From VRUE01 sp040879985 (lineage in GTDB: Bacteria > Actinomycetota > Thermoleophilia > Solirubrobacterales > 70-9): a stretch of 64,000 bases of DNA. Below are positions 16,199-25,742 of this stretch, piece by piece. The stretch covers positions 1-64,000 of the forward strand of contig JBBDJH010000015.1 of the NCBI GenBank assembly GCA_040879985.1, given 5' to 3'. The stretch's first letter is position 1. Each line of letters begins with the position of its first letter. Under the pieces are notes generated by a model. It saw only the letters and a list, made by a program, of their open reading frames with translations. It had not been told where the DNA came from and made no database searches. The position numbers and the translations under genes were made by a program.

Positions 16199-16876
16199 AT
16201 GTCCGACTCATCCCTGAAGTCGTCCGCGGAGCAGCGCATCAAGGGCGTCTACCGCGAGCAGGTCGAGCGCATGCTTGAGGTTCTCTCGACGCGAATCCTC
16301 ACGGTGATGGAGGCACATCGCTATGCCGAGGAGCATGCGCGCATCTACAACCGCATCGGGCGTAACAATCTCAACGAGGCGCTTTCGCACCTCGGCCGCT
16401 TGGCCGAAAGCGCCGCCGAGCTTTCCAACGAGGAGCAGCGCGACCAGCTGACGAACTTCGAGGACCATTTGCGTCGGACCATGATGGAGTCCTTCGAGGT
16501 CGTCGCCAAGGCTCGTCTTGGCAAACTGAAGAAGGACGGGATTTGGGACCGCTACTACGGCAGGGCCGCGCGGTTGGTCGATCGCGGCAGCCTGCCTACC
16601 GTCGCCTCGACCGAGGAGATCGAGGAGGTCGAGCGCGAAGTCAGGTACTGGATGGAAGAGGGACGTTCGCGAAAGACGGCCCACCGCTGGGAGGACTGGA
16701 CCTACGGCTCCGAATGCCTGCGCAAAGCCTCCGACAAGGCCGACGAGTTGAGTCGCAAGCTACGTGAGGCTGTCGGCGCGGCCGAGGACTACCGTCGCGG
16801 CCGGCTTGGGCTGATCGTCGGCATCGTCGGCGCGCTTGTCGGCATCGCCGGGGTGGCGCTGGCGCTGGCCGTTTGA
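16199..16876 (+). CDS. Membrane-anchored helical protein, unknown
   Basis: 225 residues, almost all charged alpha helix (about 1-195; GRNNLNEALSHLGRLAESAA, RRTMMESFEVVAKARLGKLK), ending in one transmembrane helix (LGLIVGIVGALVGIAGVALA, about 204-224). This C-tail-anchored layout puts the coiled part in the cytoplasm or outside, with no signal peptide. The ATG is 25 bp after the upstream gene. It ends 15 bp before the stop of the convergent TetR gene. No enzymatic motif is seen. As a small-plus-membrane pair it could be a stress or defence module, but nothing in the sequence proves that. Confidence 0.6.
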   Translation: MSDSSLKSSAEQRIKGVYREQVERMLEVLSTRILTVMEAHRYAEEHARIYNRIGRNNLNEALSHLGRLAESAAELSNEEQRDQLTNFEDHLRRTMMESFEVVAKARLGKLKKDGIWDRYYGRAARLVDRGSLPTVASTEEIEEVEREVRYWMEEGRSRKTAHRWEDWTYGSECLRKASDKADELSRKLREAVGAAEDYRRGRLGLIVGIVGALVGIAGVALALAV

Positions 16877-16891
16877 CGAGCGGCTGGCGGG

Positions 16892-18214
16892 TCAGCGCCG
16901 CCGCCCGTCGCCGTTGGCGACCTCGCAGGCCTGCTCGGGGCCGAGGAAGGGGCAGAGGACGACGTAGGTCGCCAGCGGAGCGATCTCGGGCAGGCGCTCG
17001 GGGCCCTTCGCCCGCACCTGGTCGTGGATCAGCGCGTAGACGGCGCCGGCGATCGCCTCGGGCGCGATCGGGCTGGCCTCGGGGGCCTGCTTGAAGCCGG
17101 GCTCGATCAGGCCCCGCAGGCCTTCCATGATCCGGTCGCGCTGGGCGAGGGCCGCGGGGCCGCCGGCGTAGACCTCGACCGCGCCCAGGTGCGCGTAATC
17201 CGGCTCGCCGACCCCGAAGGCGAAGCAGGCGCCGAGGCCGGCGCGCACCGCGTGCGGCCAGTCGTGGGCGCGCCGGTAGGCGGGCAGCGTCTGCGCCAGC
17301 ATCAGCGCCGAGCCGGTGTCGAGCGCCGCCAGCATCGCCTCCTCCTTGCCGCCCGGGAAGTAGGAGTAGAAAGTGGCGAGGGAGAGCGAGGCGCGTGCCG
17401 CGATCTCGCCGATCGTCACCTCGCGGTAGCCGCGCTCGCGGGCCACAGCCGCCAGCCCGCGCAGGACGCGCTGGGCGACGTCGGCCTCGCACTCGGCGAT
17501 CTGCGCGGCGCTCGCCCCGGCCCGCTCCGCCCCGCCGCGGCCGTTCCCCGCGCCCAGCCCGCGCAGCGGCGCCGGCGGCGGGCGGTAGGAGAGCCCCCAG
17601 CTCCACAGCGGCTCGACCAGCTCCGGCAGCGTCGCCGCCTGCCCCGCGGCGAGCCGCGCGTGGATCGACTGCCGCAGCCCGCCGACGATCGCCCGCACGA
17701 TCTCCCCCGGCATCCCCTCCCGGTCGGGCGTCCGCTCGAGCCCCGCCCCGACCACCGCGGCGAACTCGTCGAAGGCGCCCTCGACCAGCGCCAGCGCCTC
17801 GCTGCCGGCCTCGTAGGCGTCGACGAAGCACAGCCGCGCCGCCGCCGGCTGCGCGGCGAGCAGCGTCAGGAAGCCGGCGAGGCCGGCGTGCACCCCCGCC
17901 TCCCAGTCGCCGTCGCCGTCGTAGTTGTGCCGGACCAGGCCGACGCCGTCGCCGACCAGCGCTTCGAGCGCCGCGCAGAAGCAGGCCCGCTTGTCCTCGA
18001 AGTGCTCGTAGAAGGCCTTGCGCGAGACGCCGGAGAGGGCGACCAGGTCCTCGATCGTGGTCGCCGCGTAGCCCTTCTCGGCGACGATCGCGACGAGCGC
18101 CGCGAACAGGCGCCGCCGCTGGTTTTCCGCCACCGCCTCGCGCGGCGTAGCGCGCCCGGGCGGCAGCCGGCGCTCGCGCAGCGTCTTCGAGTCCCCCCAC
18201 GGCGTGTCGGCCAT
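16892..18214 (-). CDS. Tandem-domain TetR regulator, divergent from surface locus 2
   Basis: About 440 residues from ATG 18214 (MADTPWGDSKTLRERRLPPG). First helix-turn-helix near 50-75 (TIEDLVALSGVSRKAFYEHF), second near 280-305 (TIGEIAARASLSLATFYSYF), each followed by a ligand-binding helical domain. The C terminus ends CPFLGPEQACEVA, the signature shared by the TetR proteins in this window. Longer frames upstream lack regulator character. It is transcribed away from the NHL gene at 18511, and the 296-bp gap holds an inverted repeat, so control of locus 2 and of itself is plausible. Confidence 0.8.
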   Translation of the reverse strand: MADTPWGDSKTLRERRLPPGRATPREAVAENQRRRLFAALVAIVAEKGYAATTIEDLVALSGVSRKAFYEHFEDKRACFCAALEALVGDGVGLVRHNYDGDGDWEAGVHAGLAGFLTLLAAQPAAARLCFVDAYEAGSEALALVEGAFDEFAAVVGAGLERTPDREGMPGEIVRAIVGGLRQSIHARLAAGQAATLPELVEPLWSWGLSYRPPPAPLRGLGAGNGRGGAERAGASAAQIAECEADVAQRVLRGLAAVARERGYREVTIGEIAARASLSLATFYSYFPGGKEEAMLAALDTGSALMLAQTLPAYRRAHDWPHAVRAGLGACFAFGVGEPDYAHLGAVEVYAGGPAALAQRDRIMEGLRGLIEPGFKQAPEASPIAPEAIAGAVYALIHDQVRAKGPERLPEIAPLATYVVLCPFLGPEQACEVANGDGRRR

Positions 18215-18369
18215 CGCGCGGCGACGATATCCCTGCGCGGGGGGCCGCGTCGGCCCCGGTGGACCGGTCCCAAACCGCTCTGTAGTGCGGCGTTTCGCCA
18301 TTACGACCTTTACGGGTAAGCCGTTGTTTCCGCTTGGCCCTGTTTGTGAAGCGTTTTTCGGATTCAGCT

Positions 18370-18405
18370 CTTGACAAGAGTAGATAACTATGTTTCTATG
18401 TCAAG
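18370..18405 (+). promoter_or_regulatory. Promoter with inverted repeat in divergent TetR/surface intergenic region
   Basis: CTTGACA (18370-18376) and TGTCAAG (18399-18405) are perfect inverted arms separated by 22 bp. The left arm contains a consensus -35 (TTGACA); a weak -10, TTCTAT, falls at 18394-18399 after a 17-bp spacer. A regulator bound to the arms would cover the promoter of the surface locus starting at 18511. Confidence 0.45.
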
Positions 18406-18510
18406 CGTTCAACCCGGACAATCATGTTTCTAGATTCGTCCGCGACGCAGCAACGGCAGGGAGCGCCATGGGTGGCGCCCAGGGACAACAGAGGGAGAGA
18501 GACCAACGCC

Positions 18511-20400
18511 ATGAGCGACGCAAAGCAGCACCTGACCGCACCAATCGCACCAATACGATTCGCGCTGGCGCTGTTCGCCACCATCTGCGCGGCGCTGTTC
18601 CTGGCGTCCTCGGCCTCGGCCGCGGCGCCGACCTACGACTCGTCGTTCACCTGCAGCGTCGCCACGCCCTGCGGCTCGATCACCTCGGGCTTCTCGCCGG
18701 ATCAGCTGGCGGTCAACGAGGCGACCGGCGACGTCTACGTGATCGACATCGGCCACGACGCGATCGTCGTCTTCGACTCGACGGGGGCCTACAAATCCAC
18801 CATCCCCGGGTCCTCGACCACCGCCGGCACCTTCAAGCTGGAAGAAGAAGGCTGGGTCAACGACATCGCGATCGACAACTCAGGGGGCGCGAGCAGCGGC
18901 CAGATCTATGTCGTCTCCGAGGCTGCGAGCGTGCAGTGGGGAGGCAGCGGCGCCGTCTACTCCTTCGCAGGCGACGGCACCTACCTCTGGCAATCCGACC
19001 CCGACAGCACCATCGCCGTCGAAGGCGACTTCTGCGGCGGCGGCGTGGACGCGAACGGCGTTCCCTACGCGGTCGAGTTCAGCAATGGCCTGATCCCGCT
19101 CGATCCCGAAACGGGAGCGGCGACCGCAGCGCCGCTCTACAGCATTCTCGACGATGACAGCTGCCAGATCGCCTTCGACTCCGAAAACTTCTCCTACGCG
19201 CACCACTGGGACGGGGGCGACGGAGGTCACGTCGACAAGTACACGCCGGAAGGGACGTTCTTCGGGACTCTCGACAGCGGCGCGAACTTCGACGTCGCCG
19301 TCGACCGCACCAGCGACGAGGTCTACCTCGCCCGCGCCGACGAGGTGGCGGTCTACGACTCCCTCGGCGCTCCCGTCGCTGGAACCCCCTTCGGCTCGGC
19401 GCAGCTGTCCGGCGGCAAAGGGTTCAGCGTCGGCGCCCATAGCACGACGAACAGGATCTACGTCTCCGACCCCGGTCAAGACCAGGTCCACATCTACGAC
19501 GGTCTGCCCGTCCACGAGCTCGTCGTCTCCAGGGACGGCACGGGCAGCGGCACGGTCACTAGCAGCCCGAGCGGGATCGATTGCGGCTCTGACTGCCAGC
19601 AGTCATTCGACGAAGGCACGACTGTGACCCTGACGGCGGTCGCCGATGCGAACTCGACCTTCGCCGGCTGGACGGGCTGCGACAGCACCAGCGGCGAGGA
19701 ATGCACCGTCACGATCGGCAGCGAAACGGAAGTCGCCGCGACCTTCGACCTGACGCACCAGTTGACGGTCTCCAAGGGCGGCAGCGGCTCGGGAACGGTC
19801 ACCGGCACGGGAATCGACTGCGGCGTTGACTGCGCCGAGGTCTATTCCGAGGGCACCGAAGTGACGCTCACCGCTACCGCGGCGGCCGGCTCGACCTTCG
19901 CCGGCTGGAGCGGCGGGGGCTGCTCGGGCACCGGGTCGTGCGTGATGACGATCGGGGCGGACACCGGAGTGACCGCCACCTTCGACGCCGTCCCACCGCC
20001 GCCCGCGCCGCCGGTAGCGCCGCCCGCGCCGCCGGTGGCACCGTCCCCGCCCCCGGCCGCAGGCAAGCTGCTTGCCAACGGCGTGGCGCAGGTGAAGGGC
20101 AGCCGCGTCCTGCTCAAGGTGCGCTGCCGCGGCGCTGCCGGCGCCCGCTGCACCGGGGTCGCGAAGCTGACGGCCAGGGTCAAGCAGGGCAAGAAGCAGA
20201 GGAACCTGGTCATCGGCAAGACCAGGTACAACCTGCCGACCAACAGCACCCTGCGGGTGATCCGGCCGAAGCTGACCGGCAAGGGCAAGCAGCTCGTCCG
20301 CAAGGCCGGTAGGCGCGGCCTCAAGGCCAAGCTGGTCGGCAGCGGGTTGAAGAACCGAGTCGTGAAGTTGAAGGCCCAGTCCGGCAAGAAGAAGGGCTGA
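18511..20400 (+). CDS. Secreted NHL-propeller protein with bacterial-repeat domains
   Basis: 629 residues from ATG 18511, with GGGAGAGAG upstream. Signal peptide to about 37; NHL-like propeller (about 45-335; VNEATGDVYVIDIG, VDRTSDEVYLARAD). Then two related beta domains of the InlB/bacterial-repeat type (about 337-415 and 416-490), each with GSGTVT, paired Cys, EGTTVTLTA or EGTEVTLTA, STFAGW and a closing V(A/T)ATFD. A Pro-rich hinge (about 492-520) leads to a basic C-terminal domain (about 525-629) ending KKKG. It corresponds to the first part of the protein at 4536. It is the first gene of locus 2, 28 bp before the next start. Confidence 0.78.
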   Translation: MSDAKQHLTAPIAPIRFALALFATICAALFLASSASAAAPTYDSSFTCSVATPCGSITSGFSPDQLAVNEATGDVYVIDIGHDAIVVFDSTGAYKSTIPGSSTTAGTFKLEEEGWVNDIAIDNSGGASSGQIYVVSEAASVQWGGSGAVYSFAGDGTYLWQSDPDSTIAVEGDFCGGGVDANGVPYAVEFSNGLIPLDPETGAATAAPLYSILDDDSCQIAFDSENFSYAHHWDGGDGGHVDKYTPEGTFFGTLDSGANFDVAVDRTSDEVYLARADEVAVYDSLGAPVAGTPFGSAQLSGGKGFSVGAHSTTNRIYVSDPGQDQVHIYDGLPVHELVVSRDGTGSGTVTSSPSGIDCGSDCQQSFDEGTTVTLTAVADANSTFAGWTGCDSTSGEECTVTIGSETEVAATFDLTHQLTVSKGGSGSGTVTGTGIDCGVDCAEVYSEGTEVTLTATAAAGSTFAGWSGGGCSGTGSCVMTIGADTGVTATFDAVPPPPAPPVAPPAPPVAPSPPPAAGKLLANGVAQVKGSRVLLKVRCRGAAGARCTGVAKLTARVKQGKKQRNLVIGKTRYNLPTNSTLRVIRPKLTGKGKQLVRKAGRRGLKAKLVGSGLKNRVVKLKAQSGKKKG

Positions 20401-20428
20401 GGAGCCCGTGGCGCGGGGGAGAGACGGC

Positions 20429-22513
20429 ATGACCCGGCTCGCCAAGAGGGCAATCGCCGCCCTCTCCCTGCTCTGCGCCGGAGCGCTTCCCGGCGCGGCC
20501 GCCCCCGCGGCGGCCGCGCCCTGCCCCAACGAAGCGATCCGCGTGCAGCTCGGCGCGACCCACCTCCCCGACTGCCGCGGCTACGAGCTGGTCAGCCCGC
20601 CGGACACGAACCACAACCCGGTGTGGGCGGTAACTCCCTCGCCGGACGGGGAGCGCGTGGCGATCCTCTACAACGGCGGGATGCCGGGGAGCCCAGCCGG
20701 CGCCACCACCCTGCTGGTAGCGGAGCGGACGCCCGGCGGCTGGCGATCGCAGAGCATCCTCCCCACGGGAGCGGATCTGCTGACCGGCAAGTACCAGCCG
20801 CTGTTCGCCACCCCGGGCCTGACGCGGTTTATCGCCGTGGCTGAGAGTTCAAGCCTCACCGGAGAGCCTCCGAACTACCTGGTCCGGCTCGACCGAGAGG
20901 GCAACCAGACGCTGCTCCACAGCTTCGATGCGACGCATGCCGACCTGGTTAGGCAGGTCGCTGTCTCGGATGACCTTGACCAGGTCCTCGTGATGACGAA
21001 ACAGCGGCTTATCGACGGACACATCAGCGGCACGCGGCTGGTCTACGACTTCGGTGACAGCGCTCCTACGCCGGTCAGCCTTCTACCGGACGGAAGCCCG
21101 CCCGAATGCGGCGTGCCTTCCTCCGGGTCGCAGCAATTCAATGGGAGCCAGGACCAGCACGTGATCTCCGCCGACGGCCGCCGCGCCTACTTCCACAGCA
21201 GCGGCGACGCCTGCGGCGATCCCGCCGAGCTCTACATGCGCGACCTCGAGGCCGAGACCACCACGCTCGTCTCCGGCCCGCCGCTGGCGGGCCCCAGCGG
21301 CGGCGCGGTGTTCCTGCGGGCGAGCGCCGACGGCTCGGAGGCCTACTTCGCGACGACCACGCGCCTGGACCCCGCCGACCTCAACGCCACCCGCGACATA
21401 TACCGGCACACGATCGGATCGGGCAGCGTGTGCATGACGTGTGTGGTCCCAGAAGCGGACGTTGTCGAACCGACTGACTCGGTGCAGCCGGTCCTCTCGG
21501 AGAACGGCGCGCGAGTCTACTTCCCGACGGAGAAAGCCCTGACGGCCGCTGACACCGATGGGACGAGGAGCGTCTACCTGCTGGAGGGGGGCGAGCTGGC
21601 GTACGTGGCGCCGCTGGACGGCGACATCTTCGATAGCCTCACCCCCAACAGTGCGGATGGAGGCCAGGTGACGGGTGACGGCCGCGTCCTGGTGTTCGCG
21701 GCAAGCAGCCCCCAGCTCGATGCGCTCACCGGCTCGAGCAACGCCGGCTTCCGCCAGTACTACCGCTACGACGCCGGCGACGGCAGCCTGGTCTGCATCT
21801 CCTGCCCGAGCGGGTCGGCGGCGACGGAGGCTGTGGGTATGGCCCTCGCACAGAGACCCTTTGCCCTTGCAACTGCCAACCCGCCGATCCTCTCCGAAGA
21901 CGGGTCGCTGATCGCCTTCAAGACGAAAGACAAGCTCGTGCCCGAGGACGTCAACGGCGACGAGGACGTCTACCGCTGGCTCGAGGGCGAGGTGGGGCTG
22001 CTAACCGACGGCGTCACGACCTACTCAACCGCCCACGGAGACGTGGCCGAGAACCAGATCTTCGGCGTCTCGAGCGACGGCGAGGACATCTTCTTCGGCA
22101 GCTACAGCAGGCTGATCTGGGACGTGCCCGGCAGCGGCCAGCCGACGGCGCAGCTCTACGACGCCCGCATCGGCGGCGGCTTCCCGCCTCTGCCGCCTCC
22201 GCCGCCGCCCTGCCTGGGGGAGGTCTGCCGCGGGCCGGCCCCGGCGTCGCCGCCACCACCGGGGCTCGGCAGCGCCGCCCTGAGCGGCGAGGGCAACCTC
22301 GTCGGGCGGGGCTGCCGGTCCCGAGGCCGGCGCGCCGGCCGGCTCGCCCGCCGCGCCGGCAAGGCCCGCCGCAACGCCAGGCGGTTGGTGCGCCGCGACG
22401 CCAAGCGCACGCGGCAGCTGCGCCGCAAGGCCACCCGGCTCGCCAGGCGCTCGCAGAAGCTGCGCCGCCAGGCGAAGCGGTGCAGGGCCGTGGAGCGGAG
22501 GGCGGCGCGATGA
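20429..22513 (+). CDS. Secreted TolB-like propeller surface protein
   Basis: 694 residues from ATG 20429, with GGGGGAGAG five to ten bases upstream (GTG 20408 is less likely). Signal peptide (1-27). The module begins PCPNEAIRVQLG and CRGYELVSPPDTNHN and continues with TolB/WD40-like blades (ISADGRRAYFHSSG, LSENGARVYFPTE, LSEDGSLIAFKTK). A Pro-rich hinge near 595-625 precedes an extremely Arg-rich helical tail (about 630-694). It matches residues about 674-1400 of the protein at 4536, so the two loci differ by a gene fusion or fission. It overlaps the next gene by ATGA. Confidence 0.77.
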   Translation: MTRLAKRAIAALSLLCAGALPGAAAPAAAAPCPNEAIRVQLGATHLPDCRGYELVSPPDTNHNPVWAVTPSPDGERVAILYNGGMPGSPAGATTLLVAERTPGGWRSQSILPTGADLLTGKYQPLFATPGLTRFIAVAESSSLTGEPPNYLVRLDREGNQTLLHSFDATHADLVRQVAVSDDLDQVLVMTKQRLIDGHISGTRLVYDFGDSAPTPVSLLPDGSPPECGVPSSGSQQFNGSQDQHVISADGRRAYFHSSGDACGDPAELYMRDLEAETTTLVSGPPLAGPSGGAVFLRASADGSEAYFATTTRLDPADLNATRDIYRHTIGSGSVCMTCVVPEADVVEPTDSVQPVLSENGARVYFPTEKALTAADTDGTRSVYLLEGGELAYVAPLDGDIFDSLTPNSADGGQVTGDGRVLVFAASSPQLDALTGSSNAGFRQYYRYDAGDGSLVCISCPSGSAATEAVGMALAQRPFALATANPPILSEDGSLIAFKTKDKLVPEDVNGDEDVYRWLEGEVGLLTDGVTTYSTAHGDVAENQIFGVSSDGEDIFFGSYSRLIWDVPGSGQPTAQLYDARIGGGFPPLPPPPPPCLGEVCRGPAPASPPPPGLGSAALSGEGNLVGRGCRSRGRRAGRLARRAGKARRNARRLVRRDAKRTRQLRRKATRLARRSQKLRRQAKRCRAVERRAAR

Positions 22514-25500
22514 GACGCCTGCGCCTCGCACTCTGCCTGGGCGCCGGCCTCGGCGCCCTGGCGCTGGCCCCCGCCGGCGCCCTGGCGGCGCCCGCCTGGG
22601 AGGTCAAGTCCACCCACGGGCCACAGCACTTCGAGCCGGGGGGAGTCGGCCAGTACGTGATCGAGACCTACAACGTCGGCGATGCTGCCTCCAGCGGCAC
22701 GCTGGTGGTCACCGACACGCTGCCGGCCGGCGTCACCGTGACCGCGGTCGGCGGCCCGGGCTGGTTTTGCTCGGGCGTCGGCACCGGCATCGTCACCTGC
22801 CAGCGTGGCGACTCGATCCCGGCGGGCTCCGAGCCCGAGCCAAGCTACCAGCGCGGCGCCGTCCCGGTGATCAGGATCACGGTGGCGGTCGACCGCGGCC
22901 CCGGCACCGCTGACAACGTGGCGAAAGCCTCCGGCGGCGGCGCCGCGGCGGCGGCGAGCGACCGCGACCCGACCGTCTTCAGCGCCACCCCGGCCGGCTT
23001 CGGGATCGTCCCCGGCAGCTTCGCGGCCGACGCCTTCGCAGGCTCGCAGCGAGCGGCGGCGGCGGAGCGCCAGGCGGGCTCGCACCCCTTCGAGCTGCGG
23101 GTCGGCTTCGACCTCAACCTGAAGCTGACCAGCGACGAACTCGGCACCTACACCGAGCCCGACGAGAACATGCGCACGAACGTGACCCGGCTGCCGCGGG
23201 GCTTCGTCGGCAACCCGGAGGCGACGCCGAGGTGCAGCGCGGCGCAGCTGGAGTCGGAGGCGTGCCCGATCGCGAGCCAGGTCGGCGCGATCGACCTGCT
23301 GCTCCAGAGCGCCGAGGAGATCCTCTCAATGGAAACCCCCAGTTGGCATGACGTCCCCGTCTACAACATGGTGCCGCCGGGGGACGCGGTGGCGGCCTTC
23401 GCCTTCGTCGTTCTCCAGAAACCGGTCTGGATCGAGGCGGGACTCGACCCCGCCGACGGCTACGCGGTGGTGACGCGGATCGAGCACACGAACTCGAGCT
23501 TTTTTCTGCGGGCGGCGGAGCTGACGGTGTGGGGGGTGCCCGGCGATCCCGCGCACGACTGGATGCGCTTCGACCGCAACGCCGACCGCTACGGTGCCTC
23601 GCTCGACCCGAGCGTGCCGCGCCGCCCGTTCCTGACCCTGCCGACGGGGTGCGAGGCGGCGGGCGGCTTCGAGATCGAAGTTGACTCCTGGCAGCGCCCC
23701 GGCGCCTTCGTATCGGCGGCGACGCCGCTGCTGCAGGCGACCGGGTGCGGGGACCCGGGCTTCAGCTTCGAGCCGACGATCGAGATCGAGCCGACCTCGC
23801 ATGAGGCCGCCGCGCCGACCGGTCTCGACGTCGAGCTGACGGTGCCCCAGAACGAAGACCCCGACGGGCTCGCGACCCCCAACCTGCGCGACGCGGTCAC
23901 CCGCCTGCCGGAGGGGATGGCGATCAACCCGTCGGCGGCCGACGGCTTGATCGGCTGCTCGCAGGCCGACGTCGGCCTCGAGGACAACGAGGCGCCGCGC
24001 TGCCCCGACGCTTCCAAGATCGGCACCGTGGAAATCGTCTCGCCGCTGGTGCCCGACACCCTGAAGGGCTTCATCTACCAGGCCAAGCAGCACGACAACC
24101 CGCATGGCTCGCTGCTCGGCTTCTACACCGTCGCCCGCGGCAACGGCCTGACGATCAAGCTCGCGGCGCGGGTCGACGCCGACCCCGAGACGGGCCGCCT
24201 CACCACCACCTTCCTCGACAACCCGCAGCTGGCCTTCGAGCACTACCGCCTGCACTTCTGGGGCGGCGAGCGCGCGCCGCTGGTCAACCCGCCGACCTGC
24301 GGCTCGTTCCGGGGCTCGGGCACCTTCACTTCCTGGAACTCGGAGATGCCGACGGTCACCGACACCGACACCGCCCAGATCACGTCGGGCCCGAACGGCT
24401 CCCCCTGCCCGCGCGGCCTCGGGGGACGGCCGTTCGCGCCCGGCTTCGCCGCCGGCAGCACGACCCCGCTGGCAGGGGCCTTCAGCGGCTTTGGCCTCGA
24501 AGTCAGCCGCGAGGACGGCCACCAGGAGCTGCGCGGGCTGGAGACGACCCTGCCGCCCGGGATGCTGGCCAGGCTCGCCGGCGTCCCCTACTGCCCGGAG
24601 GCGTCGCTGGCCTCGATCTCCGCCGCGGCGGGCACGGGCGCCGGGGAGCGCCGCAGCCCGAGCTGCCCGGCGGCGAGCCTCGTCGGCCGCTCCGACGCGG
24701 CCGCGGGGGCGGGATCGCTGCCCTTCCACAACCCCGGCAACGTCTACCTCACCGGTCCACACAGGGGCGCCCCGCTTGGCCTCGTCGTGGTGACGCCGAT
24801 CGTCGCCGGGCCGCTCGACCTCGGCACCGTCGTGGTGCGGGCGGCGCTGCACGTCGATCCGGTTACCGCTCAGGCGAGGGTCGTCTCCGACCCGATCCCC
24901 GACAAGCTGGTCGTCGCGGGCAACGGCTTTCCGCTCAACCTGCGCTTGGTGCGGGTGACCATGGACCGGCCGGGCTTCACCCTCAACCCGACCAGCTGCG
25001 CCGAGATGGCGGTCGGGGGCGCGATCACGTCGCTGCAGGGTGCAAGGGCGGAGGTCGCCAACCGCTTCCAGGTCGGCGGCTGCGCCGCCCTCGGCTTCAA
25101 GCCGCGCCTGCACACCCGCCTCGTCGGCGGCACGGGGCGGGGCGCCCACCCGAAGCTGCGGGCGGTTCTGAAGATGCCGGCGGGTGCAAACATCCGCCGC
25201 GCCGCGGTCTCCCTGCCGGGCTCTGTCATCCTCGACCAGAGCAACATTCGCACGGTGTGCACCCGGGTTCAGTTCGCCGCCGATGCCTGCCCGAAAGGCT
25301 CAATCTACGGCCGTGCCGCGGCGAAGAGTCCGCTGCTCGACTACGTCCTGCGCGGCCCCGTCTACCTGCGCAGCTCCGATGACAAGCTGCCGAACCTTGT
25401 CGCCGTCCTGCGCGGCCCGCCGCACCAGCCGCTCGAGATCGAGCTGGCCGGCCGCATCGACTCGGTGCGCGGCGGCATCCGCACCGTCTTCGCGACCGTC

Positions 25501-25732
25501 CCCGACGCCGCGGTCAGCAAGTTCGCGTTGACGATGAAGGGCGGCAAACGCCAGGGCCTGCTGCAGAGCACGCGCAACCTCTGCCGCGGCGCCGGGCGCG
25601 CCCTGGCCCGCTTCGCCGCCCACAACGGCCGCCGCGCCGGACTGCGGCCGAAGCTCAACAACTCGTGCGGAAAGGGCAAGCGCAAGGCCCAGAAGCGGGG
25701 GGCCCCCCCCCCCCCCCCCCCCCCACCCCCCC
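22510..25732 (+). CDS. Secreted three-repeat 'LPxG...CPxxSxIG' protein, cut by assembly gap
   Basis: From ATG 22510 (overlaps the previous stop): signal peptide (1-27, ALAAPAWE), a DUF11-like beta domain (about 28-145; GQYVIETYNVGD, VVTDTLPAGVTVT), then three modules with LPRGFVGNPEATPRC/CPIASQVGA, LPEGMAINPSAADGLIGC/CPDASKIGTVEI, and LPPGMLARLAGVPYC/CPAASLVGRSD, each followed by a GxVYL- or IYQA-like strand. The C-terminal part has CPKGSIYGRAAAKSPLLD and GPVYLRSSDDKLPNLV and a basic end. The frame runs into a poly-C stretch and N bases, so the true stop is not visible. It is the intact model for the broken paralogue at 8735. Confidence 0.75.
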
Positions 25733-25742
25733 NNNNNNNNNN
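25700..25742. other. Assembly gap (poly-C plus N)
   Basis: A long C homopolymer broken by one A runs into ten N (25733-25742). This is a scaffold join, not biology. The length and the 3' end of the preceding gene are unknown, and everything right of it is joined by scaffolding only. Confidence 0.95.

Noticed and set aside
19977..20060. Pro-rich CCGCCGGTAGCGCC-type short repeats as a possible CRISPR or VNTR
   Set aside because: They are codon-level repeats of a Pro/Ala hinge in a secreted protein. No CRISPR array, cas gene or spacer pattern was seen anywhere in the window.
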